In this document: piece by piece, positions 38,708 through 46,555 of the stretch
How positions within the stretch are numbered: the first letter of the stretch is position 1
Layout: the number at the start of each line of letters is the position of its first letter
DNA from: an uncultured Lachnospiraceae bacterium
GTDB lineage: Bacteria > Bacillota > Clostridia > Lachnospirales > Lachnospiraceae
Length of the DNA: 64,000 bases
Assembly: GCA_910584725.1 (NCBI GenBank)
Contig: CAJUBE010000024.1
Span: forward strand, 1 to 64,000
Direction: 5' to 3'
Notes under the pieces: model-generated
What the model saw: only the letters and a program-made list of their open reading frames with translations
The model's database searches: none
What the model was told of the DNA's origin: nothing
Translations under genes and position numbers: made by a program

Positions 38708-38723
38708 TGCGGAAATTGCGGGT

Positions 38724-38777
38724 GTTACCATGCGGTTTTCCGACTGCGTCCAAATTGACGCTAAACCGCAATGTAAC
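38724..38777. repeat. Imperfect 15-bp inverted repeat
   Basis: GTTACCATGCGGTTT (38724-38738) and AAACCGCAATGTAAC (38763-38777) pair at 13 of 15 positions. A further AACCGGC/GCCGGTT inverted repeat lies at about 38812-38854. These accompany the 11-bp-period repeats and may belong to a recombination site. Confidence 0.5.
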
Positions 38778-38949
38778 GGGTGGTATGAAACGGTGGAACG
38801 ATAACATAGAAAACCGGCGCGCTTCCTCGAAAATCAAAAGGCGAGCGGCCGGTTGGCGGGAGAGTGGGTGTTATGATACAATAGGACAAGATACGCGCCA
38901 CGTGTAAATATTCGTGACATTTTATTAATGCTTTATTTCAGGAAACTCC

Positions 38950-38978
38950 TTGCACATTTCGGGCGACTGTGTTATTAT
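38950..38978 (+). promoter_or_regulatory. Promoter of the rpsF-ssb-rpsR operon
   Basis: TTGCAC (38950-38955) and TATTAT (38973-38978) are 17 bp apart. The leader of about 85 nt contains a GGCGTAAAGCC hairpin; I cannot confirm an S6:S18-type control element. Confidence 0.65.
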
Positions 38979-39068
38979 AAGAACCCGTGATATACTAATT
39001 TGGCGTAAAGCCACACATCCTTGCTCCTTATTATAAGAGGGGCCAGAGACCAAAAGGAGGTAGAGAAC

Positions 39069-39359
39069 ATGAACAAGTATGAGTTAGCCGTTGTTGTCAC
39101 TGCTAAGATTGAAGATGACGAGCGGGCCGCTACGCTGGAGAAGGTGAAAGCTCTGGTAGAGAGGTTCGGCGGAAAGATCACAGAAGTTGACGACTGGGGT
39201 AAGAAGAGGCTCGCGTACGAAGTACAGAAGATGAAAGAGGCTTTTTATTACTTTATCCGGTTCGAAGCTGAGAGCACGGCTCCCGGCGAGATTGAGAGCC
39301 GCATCCGCATCATGGATAACGTCATCAGATACCTGTGCGTCAGACAAGACGAGAAGTAG
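39069..39359 (+). CDS. rpsF: Ribosomal protein bS6
   Basis: Small-subunit protein that pairs with bS18. The 96-residue protein begins MNKYELAVVV and contains GGKITEVDDWGKKRLAYEV and the FIRFEAES strand typical of bS6. The ATG at 39069 is chosen because AAAGGAGG lies 8 nt upstream; an in-frame upstream start at 39021 lacks conservation. It leads the rpsF-ssb-rpsR operon. Confidence 0.96.
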   Translation: MNKYELAVVVTAKIEDDERAATLEKVKALVERFGGKITEVDDWGKKRLAYEVQKMKEAFYYFIRFEAESTAPGEIESRIRIMDNVIRYLCVRQDEK

Positions 39360-39374
39360 AAAGAGGTATTCTAT

Positions 39375-39821
39375 ATGAATAAAGTTATATTGATGGGACG
39401 TTTAACAAGAGACCCCGAGGTGAGATATTCTCAGGGTGAGAATGCGATGGCGATTGCCAGATACACGCTGGCGGTGGATCGCAGATTTAATCGCAATAAC
39501 GATGATCAGACGGCAGATTTTATTAGCTGTGTCGCTTTTGGGAGGTCGGGCGAGTTCGCTGAGAAGTATTTCCACAAAGGCACGAAGATTGCAGTCACGG
39601 GACGCATCCAGACAGGAAGCTATACGAATAAGGATGGCGTCAAGGTGTACACCACGGAGGTAGTGGTAGAGGATCAGGAGTTCGCGGAAAGCAAGAGCGC
39701 TTCCCAGCAGGCTGGCAACGAATATGCGCCCGCAGGCAGAACAGAATCCGCACCGATGGCTGCGGGGGATGGCTTTATGAACATTCCCGACGGAATCGAC
39801 GAGGAACTGCCGTTCAACTAG
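39375..39821 (+). CDS. ssb: Single-stranded DNA-binding protein
   Basis: Coats single-stranded DNA in replication and repair. The 148-residue protein has the N-terminal OB fold (MNKVILMGRLTRDPEVRYS...FISCVAFGRSGEFAEKYFHKG in pieces), a flexible linker, and the acidic tip DGIDEELPFN that recruits partner proteins. It lies between rpsF and rpsR as in other Firmicutes. A partial family-A element follows it. Confidence 0.96.
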   Translation: MNKVILMGRLTRDPEVRYSQGENAMAIARYTLAVDRRFNRNNDDQTADFISCVAFGRSGEFAEKYFHKGTKIAVTGRIQTGSYTNKDGVKVYTTEVVVEDQEFAESKSASQQAGNEYAPAGRTESAPMAAGDGFMNIPDGIDEELPFN

Positions 39822-39825
39822 AAAT

Positions 39826-39870
39826 CGTCGCTCGGCAGCGACGATTCGGAGAATGCTCCGCATTCTCCCT
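39826..39870 (+). repeat. Short hairpins after ssb (family A-like, A6)
   Basis: ATCGTCGCT-cggc-AGCGACGAT is followed by GGAGAATGC-tcc-GCATTCTCC. The second resembles the GAATGCCC/GGGCATTC hairpin of family A. It lies within the ssb-rpsR gap. Confidence 0.55.
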
Positions 39871-39942
39871 AAATGTTTTACTCTGTGGCATTTTTGATTA
39901 AGTTTAAATAAGGCGCCCAGTGCGCGGGATTGGAGGTTTACT

Positions 39943-40203
39943 ATGGCATTTAATAAATCGGACAGACCGGATTTCCCTAAGAAAAAGGGAGGGATGCGCA
40001 GAAGAAAGAAAGTCTGTGTATTCTGTGGCAAGGATAATGTAATCGACTACAAAGACAGCAACAAGCTGCGCAGATACATCTCTGAGAGAGGTAAGATTCT
40101 TCCCAGAAGAATCACCGGAAACTGCGCGAAGCACCAGAGAGCGCTTACCGTAGCGATCAAGCGCGCAAGACATCTGGCTTTGATGCCCTACGTTCAGGAC
40201 TAA
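39943..40203 (+). CDS. rpsR: Ribosomal protein bS18
   Basis: Small-subunit protein that binds bS6 and 16S rRNA. The 86-residue protein contains CVFCGKDNVIDYKDSNKLRR and ERGKILPRRITGNCAKHQR, the bS18 core. The CxxC...C pattern indicates a zinc-binding form. A strong terminator follows, ending the operon. Confidence 0.96.
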   Translation: MAFNKSDRPDFPKKKGGMRRRKKVCVFCGKDNVIDYKDSNKLRRYISERGKILPRRITGNCAKHQRALTVAIKRARHLALMPYVQD

Positions 40204-40221
40204 GCACGATATGAGACATAT

Positions 40222-40258
40222 GGAAACCGGGTGCCCAAGGGTATCCGGTTTCCTTTAT
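40222..40258 (+). terminator. Terminator after rpsR
   Basis: GGAAACCGG and CCGGTTTCC pair perfectly over 9 bp with a loop of about 14 nt, followed by TTTAT. Confidence 0.85.
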
Positions 40259-40263
40259 ACACA

Positions 40264-40344
40264 CGCCTGCATAGCGAATATTGCTGTTTTACAGCATGCG
40301 GGCGGCGCGGCGAGCAGGGTAAAAGTCTTCCTGCTCGATTACAC
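40264..40344 (+). repeat. Family B intergenic repeat, copy B1
   Basis: Contains GCCTGCATA...ATTGCTGTTTTACAGCATGCGGGC and a second hairpin GAGCAGG/CCTGCTC (40312-40336). Matches copies at 49648-49736 and 9040-9118. In B2 the second stem reads GAGTAGG/CCTACTC, a compensatory change. Confidence 0.7.
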
Positions 40345-40432
40345 ATGTCAGCATCCACCACTATATTGTGTCGCATTTGCGCGAAAATGCTCTATATTTA
40401 GATGTGGCGGTATTTGGCAAAAAATGCTATAC

Positions 40433-40560
40433 TAACGTGAGAAGTAATTCTAAAGCTCAGCAGCAAAATCTGTTTTGCTAAGAATTACTAAGTCTCACGT
40501 AAGAGAATGCCAAAAAGCGGCATTCTCTGCAGGAACGAGAAGCACTTCTAAAACTTGTGA
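40433..40560 (+). repeat. Family A covarying hairpin element, copy A3
   Basis: The outer stem is ACGTGAGA/TCTCACGT, the middle stem AGTAATTCT/AGAATTACT, and the tip AGCAAAA/TTTTGCT. Then GAATGCC/GGCATTC. All three stems differ from copy A1 at paired positions yet remain paired. It lies just before gdpP. Confidence 0.85.
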
Positions 40561-40586
40561 GTGGGTGCAATTTCAAGAGGAATAAA

Positions 40587-42647
40587 ATGAAAAATACAGT
40601 CAAGTTAAAGGGGAGGATGAAGTCGTATCTGCAGTCCTCCTTATATCTGGGATTTTTGCTTGCGGTTGTGGATGTTTTAGTCTATATGCTGGATTACCGC
40701 GCCGGGCTTGTGGTGACCGCTTTTTTAATTTTCTATTTTGCCATTGTACTGTCAATGATGTTCTATAATAAGCCGGTCATCATGAATGAGCTTATCAGTT
40801 TTGCGACGCAGTATGGCCAGATTCAGAGGCGGCTTTTGCGGGATCTTGAGTTGCCGCATGCCCTTTTAGACGATGCGGGGAAAATTATCTGGACGAACAT
40901 CGCGTTTGAGAAGCTTACTCATCAGGAGAAGGGCTATCGGAAGTCGGTTACCACCCTTTTTCCCACGATTACGAAGGACAACCTTCCGGGGCGGGATACG
41001 GAGGACGATATAGAGTACCGGGTGGAATACGAGAACGGCAACTATGTTGCGAAGCTGAAAAAAATTTCTTTAAAGGAAATGGCGGAAAATAGCGATATCA
41101 TAGAAGCGCAGGGCTATGACGGCTATTTGATCGCGCTGTATCTGTTTGATGAGACGGCGTTGCAGATCGCGTTAAAGGAAGTGGACGACCAGTCCCTTGC
41201 GGTGGCACTTATTTATCTGGACAACTACGAGGAAGCGCTGGAGAGCGTGGAGGAGGTCAGACGTTCCCTGCTGATCGCGTTGATTGACAGAAAGGTAAAC
41301 AAATACATTGCCGCGCTGGACGGTATCTGCAAAAAGCTGGAGAAGGACAAGTATCTGGTTATTATGCGCAAGGAGGCGGCAACCCACCTGCAGGAGAGCC
41401 GTTTTGATCTTTTGGATGATGTAAAGACCGTCAATATCGGCAATGAAATGGCCGTCACCATCAGTATCGGCATGGGCTTAAGCGGTTTGTCTTACGCGCA
41501 GAATTACGAGTTCGCGAGAAACGCCATAGACATTGCCTTGGGCCGCGGCGGAGATCAGGCGGTGGTGAAGGTGCCGGAGAATGTAATTTATTACGGAGGA
41601 AAGAGTCAGCAGGTTGAGAAGAGCACCCGTGTCAAAGCCAGAGTGAAGGCTCACGCCCTGCGCGAGATTATTTCAGTCAAGGACGAGGTCTATGTGATGG
41701 GCCACCGCATGGGCGATGTGGACAGTTTTGGCGCGTCCGTGGGGATCTATCGCATTGCGGAAGCGCTGGATAAAAAGGCGCACATTGTCCTGAACGACGT
41801 GACTTCCTCCATGCAGCCCATGGTGGAGATGTTCCGGGACAATGACGACTATGCAGAAGACATGATTATCAACAGCCAGCTTGCGCTGGAGACGGTGGGC
41901 AACAACGCGGTGCTTGTGGTGGTGGACGTGAACAAGCCGAGCATTACGGAGTGCCCGGAGCTGTTGAAACGCTGTAAATCCATTGTGGTGCTGGATCACC
42001 ACAGGCAGGGCACGGAAATCATTGAGAACGCGACGCTTTCCTATGTGGAGGCCTATGCGTCCTCGGCCTGCGAAATGGTTTCGGAGATTCTGCAGTACAT
42101 CAGCGACGATCTGCGGCTTCGGTCGGAGGAAGCGGACTGCATGTACTCGGGCATTATGATAGACACCAACAATTTTATGACGAAGACGGGTGTCAGGACT
42201 TTCGAGGCGGCGGCATTCCTGCGCAGAAACGGGGCAGATGTGACACGCGTCAGGAAATTATTCCGTGACGATGCGGCGGAGTATAAGGCGAAGGCGGATG
42301 CGGTCAGCCAGGCGGAAATTTACAGACGGTTTTACGCCATATCTGTCTGTACGGGCGAGGATGTTGCCAGTCCCACCGTGGTGGGGGCGCAGGCGGCCAA
42401 CGAACTGCTCAATATCAAGGGTATCAGGGCCAGCTTTATCCTGACAAAATATAATGGGATTATCTATATCAGCGCGCGCTCCATCGACGAGGTGAACGTG
42501 CAGGTCATTATGGAGAGAATGGGCGGTGGCGGCCATCTGAATATTGCCGGGGCGCAGCTTGAAAACGGCTCTATCGAGGAGGGCATTGAGAGTATCAAAC
42601 GGACGTTGGATGCCATGATAGCGGAAGGGGAACTCAGCGCAGACTAA
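40587..42647 (+). CDS. gdpP: c-di-AMP phosphodiesterase GdpP (DHH family)
   Basis: Membrane enzyme that hydrolyses c-di-AMP, opposing CdaA. The 686-residue protein has two N-terminal helices (about residues 10-55), a PAS domain (about 75-140, LPHALLDDAGKIIWTN), a degenerate GGDEF domain (about 160-310), and DHH/DHHA1 domains with GHRMGDVDSFG, VLDHHRQG, DTNNFMTKTGVRTFEAA and the terminal GGGGHLNIAGAQ. The ATG at 40587 has AAGAGG 7 nt upstream. It precedes rplI and dnaB, the standard Firmicutes order. Confidence 0.96.
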   Translation: MKNTVKLKGRMKSYLQSSLYLGFLLAVVDVLVYMLDYRAGLVVTAFLIFYFAIVLSMMFYNKPVIMNELISFATQYGQIQRRLLRDLELPHALLDDAGKIIWTNIAFEKLTHQEKGYRKSVTTLFPTITKDNLPGRDTEDDIEYRVEYENGNYVAKLKKISLKEMAENSDIIEAQGYDGYLIALYLFDETALQIALKEVDDQSLAVALIYLDNYEEALESVEEVRRSLLIALIDRKVNKYIAALDGICKKLEKDKYLVIMRKEAATHLQESRFDLLDDVKTVNIGNEMAVTISIGMGLSGLSYAQNYEFARNAIDIALGRGGDQAVVKVPENVIYYGGKSQQVEKSTRVKARVKAHALREIISVKDEVYVMGHRMGDVDSFGASVGIYRIAEALDKKAHIVLNDVTSSMQPMVEMFRDNDDYAEDMIINSQLALETVGNNAVLVVVDVNKPSITECPELLKRCKSIVVLDHHRQGTEIIENATLSYVEAYASSACEMVSEILQYISDDLRLRSEEADCMYSGIMIDTNNFMTKTGVRTFEAAAFLRRNGADVTRVRKLFRDDAAEYKAKADAVSQAEIYRRFYAISVCTGEDVASPTVVGAQAANELLNIKGIRASFILTKYNGIIYISARSIDEVNVQVIMERMGGGGHLNIAGAQLENGSIEEGIESIKRTLDAMIAEGELSAD

Positions 42648-42749
42648 GTGCATAAAAATGCAGATAAAGCGTGACAGAAAACAGTGCGGGCGGACATGCA
42701 GGGATGTGCCTGCCGCATTTGCGAAATGCAGGAAAGGAAACGGAAGATC

Positions 42750-43196
42750 ATGCAGATTATATTACTGGAAGATGTGAAGACACTTGGAAAAAAGGGCGAG
42801 ATTGTCAACGTCAGCGACGGCTATGCAAGAAATTTTGTGCTACCGAAGAAGCTGGGCGTGGAGGCGAACGCAAAAAATAAAAATGACTTAAAGCTTCAGA
42901 AGGCTAACGCTGACAAAATGGCGAAAGAGCAGCTTGAGGCGGCGAAGGAGCTGGCCGGGGTGCTTGAGACAAAGGAAGTCACCCTGAAAATGAAATCCGG
43001 CGAGGGTGGCAGAGCTTTCGGCTCGGTTTCCTCGAAAGAAATCGCGCAGGCGGCGAAGGAACAGTGTGGCCTGGAATTAGATAAGAAAAAGATACAGCTC
43101 CCTGAGCCGATCAAGGCGCTGGGCGTTTATGAGGTGGCAGTAAAGCTGCACCCGAAGGTGACGGGGAAACTCAAGGTAAAGGTAGAGGAGGCCTAG
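42750..43196 (+). CDS. rplI: Ribosomal protein bL9
   Basis: Large-subunit protein with two globular domains joined by a long helix. The 148-residue protein begins MQIILLEDVKTLGKKGE and has VSDGYARNFVLPKKLG, a long Lys/Ala-rich helix (residues 40-75), and the C-terminal RNA-binding domain. The ATG at 42750 matches the family start; the longer frame from 42684 is not conserved. Confidence 0.96.
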   Translation: MQIILLEDVKTLGKKGEIVNVSDGYARNFVLPKKLGVEANAKNKNDLKLQKANADKMAKEQLEAAKELAGVLETKEVTLKMKSGEGGRAFGSVSSKEIAQAAKEQCGLELDKKKIQLPEPIKALGVYEVAVKLHPKVTGKLKVKVEEA

Positions 43197-43450
43197 TGTG
43201 AGAAATGCGAAAAGTACTTCTAAAGACGTCCCGCCATAGGACGTGACGCCAAGAAGTACTAAGTTTCGCATAAGAGAATGCCCAAAATACGGGCATTCTC
43301 CGCATTGATTTGAGTCACAGCTAAACTGTGACATGGCGGTTAGTGTGAGAAATGCGAAAAGTACTTCTAAAGACGTCCCGCCATAGGACGTGACGCCAAG
43401 AAGTACTAAGTTTCGCATAAGAGAATGCCCAAAATACGGCATTCTCCGTG
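43197..43450 (+). repeat. Tandem family A elements, copies A4 and A5
   Basis: Two near-identical units of about 130 and 110 bp stand head to tail between rplI and dnaB. Each has ATGCGAAA/TTTCGCAT, AGTACTTCT/AGAAGTACT and ACGTCC/GGACGT stems plus GAATGCC(C)/(G)GGCATTC. The first also carries the GTCACAG/CTGTGAC tail hairpin and CATGGCGGTTAG. Confidence 0.88.
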
Positions 43451-43474
43451 TGGCTGGAGTTATGGAGGTCGGTT

Positions 43475-44809
43475 TTGGCAGAGGAAGCAATATTAAAAAG
43501 GGTACTGCCCCACAGCATGGAGGCGGAACAGTCCGTCGTCGGATCCATGATTATGGACAGGGAAGCTATTGTGGCGGCCTCAGAGATTGTGCTGGGGGAG
43601 GACTTTTACAACAAGCAGTACGGTGTGCTGTTTGATACGATGGTGGAGCTGAACGACGAAGGAAAACCTGTGGATCTGGTGACTTTGCAGGACCGGCTGC
43701 GGGAAAAGGATGTGCCCCCGGAGGTCAGCAGCCCCGAATTTATCAGAGATCTGATTACGGCGGTGCCCACCTCAGCGAATGTAAAATATTACGCGGGTAT
43801 TGTTGCTGACAAAGCGGTGCTCAGACGGTTGATCCGCCTGAATGAAGAGATTGCCAACGATTGTTATGTGGGCAAGGAAAGCCTTGACACCATTCTGGAG
43901 GACACTGAGAAGCGGGTGTTCGATCTGGTGCAGCGGCGCGGTGCGGATGATTTCGTTCCCATTCGTCAGATCGTGATGAACGCCATGGAGAATATTGAGC
44001 GCGCCTCCCACAATAAGGGAAATGTGACGGGCGTGGCCACAGGCTTTCTGGATCTGGACTATAAGACTGCCGGTCTGCAGCCGTCAGACCTGATTCTGGT
44101 TGCGGCCAGACCTTCCATGGGAAAGACGGCTTTCGTCCTGAATGTAGCCGAATATGTAGCTTTCAAGCAGAATCAAACGGTGGCGATATTTAGTCTGGAA
44201 ATGTCCAAGGAGCAGCTTGTGAATCGTCTGTTTTCCATGGAGTCCCATGTGGATTCCCAGCATCTGCGGACGGGCAATCTGTCGGACGCGGAGTGGGAGC
44301 AATTGATTGAGAGCGCGGCGCAGATCGGCAAGTCCAACCTCATCATAGACGATACGCCGGGCATCAGCATTTCGGAGCTGCGCTCTAAATGCCGTAAATA
44401 TAAGCTGGAACACAATCTGGAAATGGTTATTATTGACTATCTGCAGTTAATGTCGGGGAGTGGGCGTTCCACGGATTCCAGACAGCAGGAAATTTCCGAT
44501 ATTTCCCGTTCTCTGAAAGCCCTTGCCAGAGAACTGCATGTGCCCGTGGTGGCGCTTTCGCAGCTTTCCCGTGCGGTGGAGCAGCGGCCCGACCACAGAC
44601 CCATGCTCTCCGACCTGCGCGAGTCCGGAGCGATCGAGCAGGACGCCGACGTGGTGATGTTCATATACCGCGACGACTATTACAATAAAGATACAGAGAG
44701 GAAAGGTATTGCGGAGATCATCATTGCGAAGCAGAGAAACGGTCCGATCGGTACCGTAGAGCTGGTCTGGTTGCCGGATTATACCAAATTTGCGAATTTA
44801 GCCAAATAG
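43475..44809 (+). CDS. dnaB: Replicative DNA helicase
   Basis: Hexameric 5'-3' helicase at the replication fork. The 444-residue protein has the N-terminal DnaB domain (PHSMEAEQSVVGSMI), a linker, and a RecA-like C-terminal domain with Walker A ARPSMGKTAF near residue 210, Walker B VIIDYLQLM near 315, and LSQLSRAVEQRPDHRP. The start is a TTG at 43475, chosen because GGAGG lies exactly 6 nt upstream and no ATG fits; a GTG at 43448 lies in the repeat. A structured element follows the stop. Confidence 0.95.
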   Translation: MAEEAILKRVLPHSMEAEQSVVGSMIMDREAIVAASEIVLGEDFYNKQYGVLFDTMVELNDEGKPVDLVTLQDRLREKDVPPEVSSPEFIRDLITAVPTSANVKYYAGIVADKAVLRRLIRLNEEIANDCYVGKESLDTILEDTEKRVFDLVQRRGADDFVPIRQIVMNAMENIERASHNKGNVTGVATGFLDLDYKTAGLQPSDLILVAARPSMGKTAFVLNVAEYVAFKQNQTVAIFSLEMSKEQLVNRLFSMESHVDSQHLRTGNLSDAEWEQLIESAAQIGKSNLIIDDTPGISISELRSKCRKYKLEHNLEMVIIDYLQLMSGSGRSTDSRQQEISDISRSLKALARELHVPVVALSQLSRAVEQRPDHRPMLSDLRESGAIEQDADVVMFIYRDDYYNKDTERKGIAEIIIAKQRNGPIGTVELVWLPDYTKFANLAK

Positions 44810-44981
44810 TTCAGCCAGAGCCGTACTCAGCAGGCAAATTGTGCTTGCACAAATTTGATCGTTGAATGCGGCTCTGAGGGAACGCCCGTATAATGAGCCG
44901 ATTGAGCAAAGCTCAATCAGCAGCCGCGAAGCGGCGGAGAAGCGCTGAAATCGCGTTTTGCGAATAGGGCGTGGGCTGAAC
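44809..44981 (+). repeat. Large multi-branched palindromic element after dnaB
   Basis: The outer stem GTTCAGCC/GGCTGAAC (44809-44816, 44974-44981) encloses CAGAGCCG/CGGCTCTG, then ACGCCC/GGGCGT holding three hairpins: GATTGAGC/GCTCAATC, GCCGC-gaa-GCGGC and TCGC-gtttt-GCGA. Such nested pairing suggests a structured RNA or cruciform-forming element. The outer stem begins inside the dnaB stop region. Confidence 0.75.
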
Positions 44982-45002
44982 GAATTAAATAGAAAACTTA
45001 CA

Positions 45003-45034
45003 AAAGAGACGACCCATAACCGGGGCGTCTCTTT
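45003..45034 (+). terminator. Terminator downstream of dnaB
   Basis: AAAGAGACG and CGTCTCTTT pair perfectly over 9 bp with a GC-rich inner part (CCC/GGG), followed by GCG. The T run is within the stem. It lies between two multi-branched elements. Confidence 0.65.
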
Positions 45035-45039
45035 GCGCG

Positions 45040-45208
45040 CATAAGCAGAATCAGAAAGCGACAGAGACAGGATGCATGCTTGCATGCAAGACTGGCTATG
45101 GCGATTTATGATGAGGCGCAAGACGTCCGGGGGACGTCTGTCCTGCGCGGACCGAAGTGGAACGTAGACCGCGAACGAGAAATGCGAAGCATTTCGAGTC
45201 TGCTTATG
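45040..45208 (+). repeat. Multi-branched palindromic element before the MerR-like gene
   Basis: The outer stem CATAAGCAGA/TCTGCTTATG encloses GCATGC-tt-GCATGC, AGACGTCC-ggg-GGACGTCT and GAAATGC-gaa-GCATTTC. The design is like that of the element at 44809 but the sequence differs. It ends 22 bp before the next start codon. Confidence 0.65.
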
Positions 45209-45230
45209 AAAAAGAAAGGGAGGAGCATAC

Positions 45231-46088
45231 ATGAATGACACCGTTTACTATATCTCGGAGGCCTCGAAGAAGGTGGATGTGGAGCCACATGTACTCCGCT
45301 ATTGGGAGGACGAGTTGAAACTGCCGATTGAGCGCAACGAAATGGGACACCGTTGTTATAAGGAAAAGGATATTGAGACGATGCGCCGCATCAAGCAGCT
45401 CAAGGAGCAGGGGCTGCAGTTGAAGGCAATTCGCGTGGTGCTGCAGGGAGGCGGGCAGGGGCTGTATGGCACGATGTATCCGACGAACAGGCCCGCAGAC
45501 AGTGGAGTGGAAATACAAGCAGCGGGTGAAAAAGATGGTGATGAAACAAGACAGATGACGGATGCAAAAGCGGCGGACGACGGAACGGAGAAAAAGGGAC
45601 AGGAACCGTTGAGCGGCAGAGCCGAGGAAGCAAATAGGAAAGCAACAGAAAATTTATATGGGAAAAAGGAGACGATAGAAGAAAAGTTGGAGGATATGGT
45701 TATGAAGAAAGCAAAGAAATATATGGTTACAATGTCAAAGGGAAAGGAGACGGTTCTGGAAATGCCGGAGGAAGGTCAGGAGTTGAAAGAGTACGAGGAG
45801 CCGTTAGATGAAGAGAAGGAGAAAAAGGCGAAGCGCCTGCAGTATCTTTTGCAGCACATGGTGACTGATGCGGTCAAAAGTGCCAATCAGGAAATGTGTA
45901 CGGAAATCAAGGAAAGTATTTTAAAGGAGTTGGATTATCAGTTCCGGCAGCAGGAAGAACGGGACGAGGAGCGCAGAAAACTGGATGAAGAGCATTACCG
46001 TAAAATTGACGAAATGATAAGTCAAAGACGTCGTCCCGGAGAAAAGTTTGGCAGAGGCAAAAAGAAGGAGCCACTCTCCCAGAAATGA
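45231..46088 (+). CDS. MerR-like DNA-binding protein with coiled-coil tail
   Basis: A 285-residue protein. Residues 1-75 form a MerR-type winged helix (YISEASKKVDVEPHVLRYWEDEL...RCYKEKDIETMRRIKQLKEQG). The middle (about 85-175) is acidic, low complexity and probably unstructured. The end (about 185-285) is a highly charged coiled coil (ESILKELDYQFRQQEERDEERRKLDEEH). This recalls RacA-like or DUF3967-type chromosome-associated proteins rather than a small-molecule MerR sensor. It could be a nucleoid or segregation factor; this is inferred. Confidence 0.75.
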   Translation: MNDTVYYISEASKKVDVEPHVLRYWEDELKLPIERNEMGHRCYKEKDIETMRRIKQLKEQGLQLKAIRVVLQGGGQGLYGTMYPTNRPADSGVEIQAAGEKDGDETRQMTDAKAADDGTEKKGQEPLSGRAEEANRKATENLYGKKETIEEKLEDMVMKKAKKYMVTMSKGKETVLEMPEEGQELKEYEEPLDEEKEKKAKRLQYLLQHMVTDAVKSANQEMCTEIKESILKELDYQFRQQEERDEERRKLDEEHYRKIDEMISQRRRPGEKFGRGKKKEPLSQK

Positions 46089-46137
46089 ATACCCATCTCC
46101 GGGAGGGGGCCCCCTCAATCATTTGCATAAATTTCCA

Positions 46138-46308
46138 TTAGCCCTGAGAAATAGCGCCTGTCGGGCACGCGCCTGCGCAGGAGCCGCAGTCGATGCACTT
46201 AGCGGGATCGATCTCGAACTTACCGTCGCCCATGCTGATCGCGCCAACCGGGCACTGAGCCTCACAAGCCCCACAAGCTACACAAGAGTCGCTGATTACG
46301 AATGCCAT
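46138..46308 (-). CDS. 2[4Fe-4S] ferredoxin
   Basis: A 56-residue electron carrier, too short for ordinary gene calling. It begins MAFVISDSCVACGACEAQCP and has a second cluster motif CIDCGSCAGACP, giving the two CxxCxxCxxxCP sites of clostridial ferredoxins. AAGGAGG lies 8 nt before the ATG. It stands alone between the MerR-like gene (convergent) and the histidine kinase (divergent). It probably serves pyruvate or hydrogenase electron transfer in anaerobic metabolism. Confidence 0.95.
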   Translation of the reverse strand: MAFVISDSCVACGACEAQCPVGAISMGDGKFEIDPAKCIDCGSCAGACPTGAISQG

Positions 46309-46555
46309 GACCATATCCTCCTTATGTTATAAAAATGATTGACAGCATTAGCAAGTTGTCACTCTCTTATTTTAATATAAAAGGAACCAATATACAAGTA
46401 GAAAAATGTGTAATAGTTTAGCTTAGAAAAATATAGGTTTTATGCGGATATGTCTTGATTTTCGTGCCGACGCTGAGTAGAATAAAATTGGATAGAAATG
46501 CAGGACGGTTAAAGGACCTGTTTTGTAAAATACAGTATGGGATGAGAGTGTTATA

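Noticed and set aside
43197..43450. CRISPR-like array
   Set aside because: There are only two long units in tandem with internal hairpins, no short regularly spaced repeats with unique spacers, and no cas genes.
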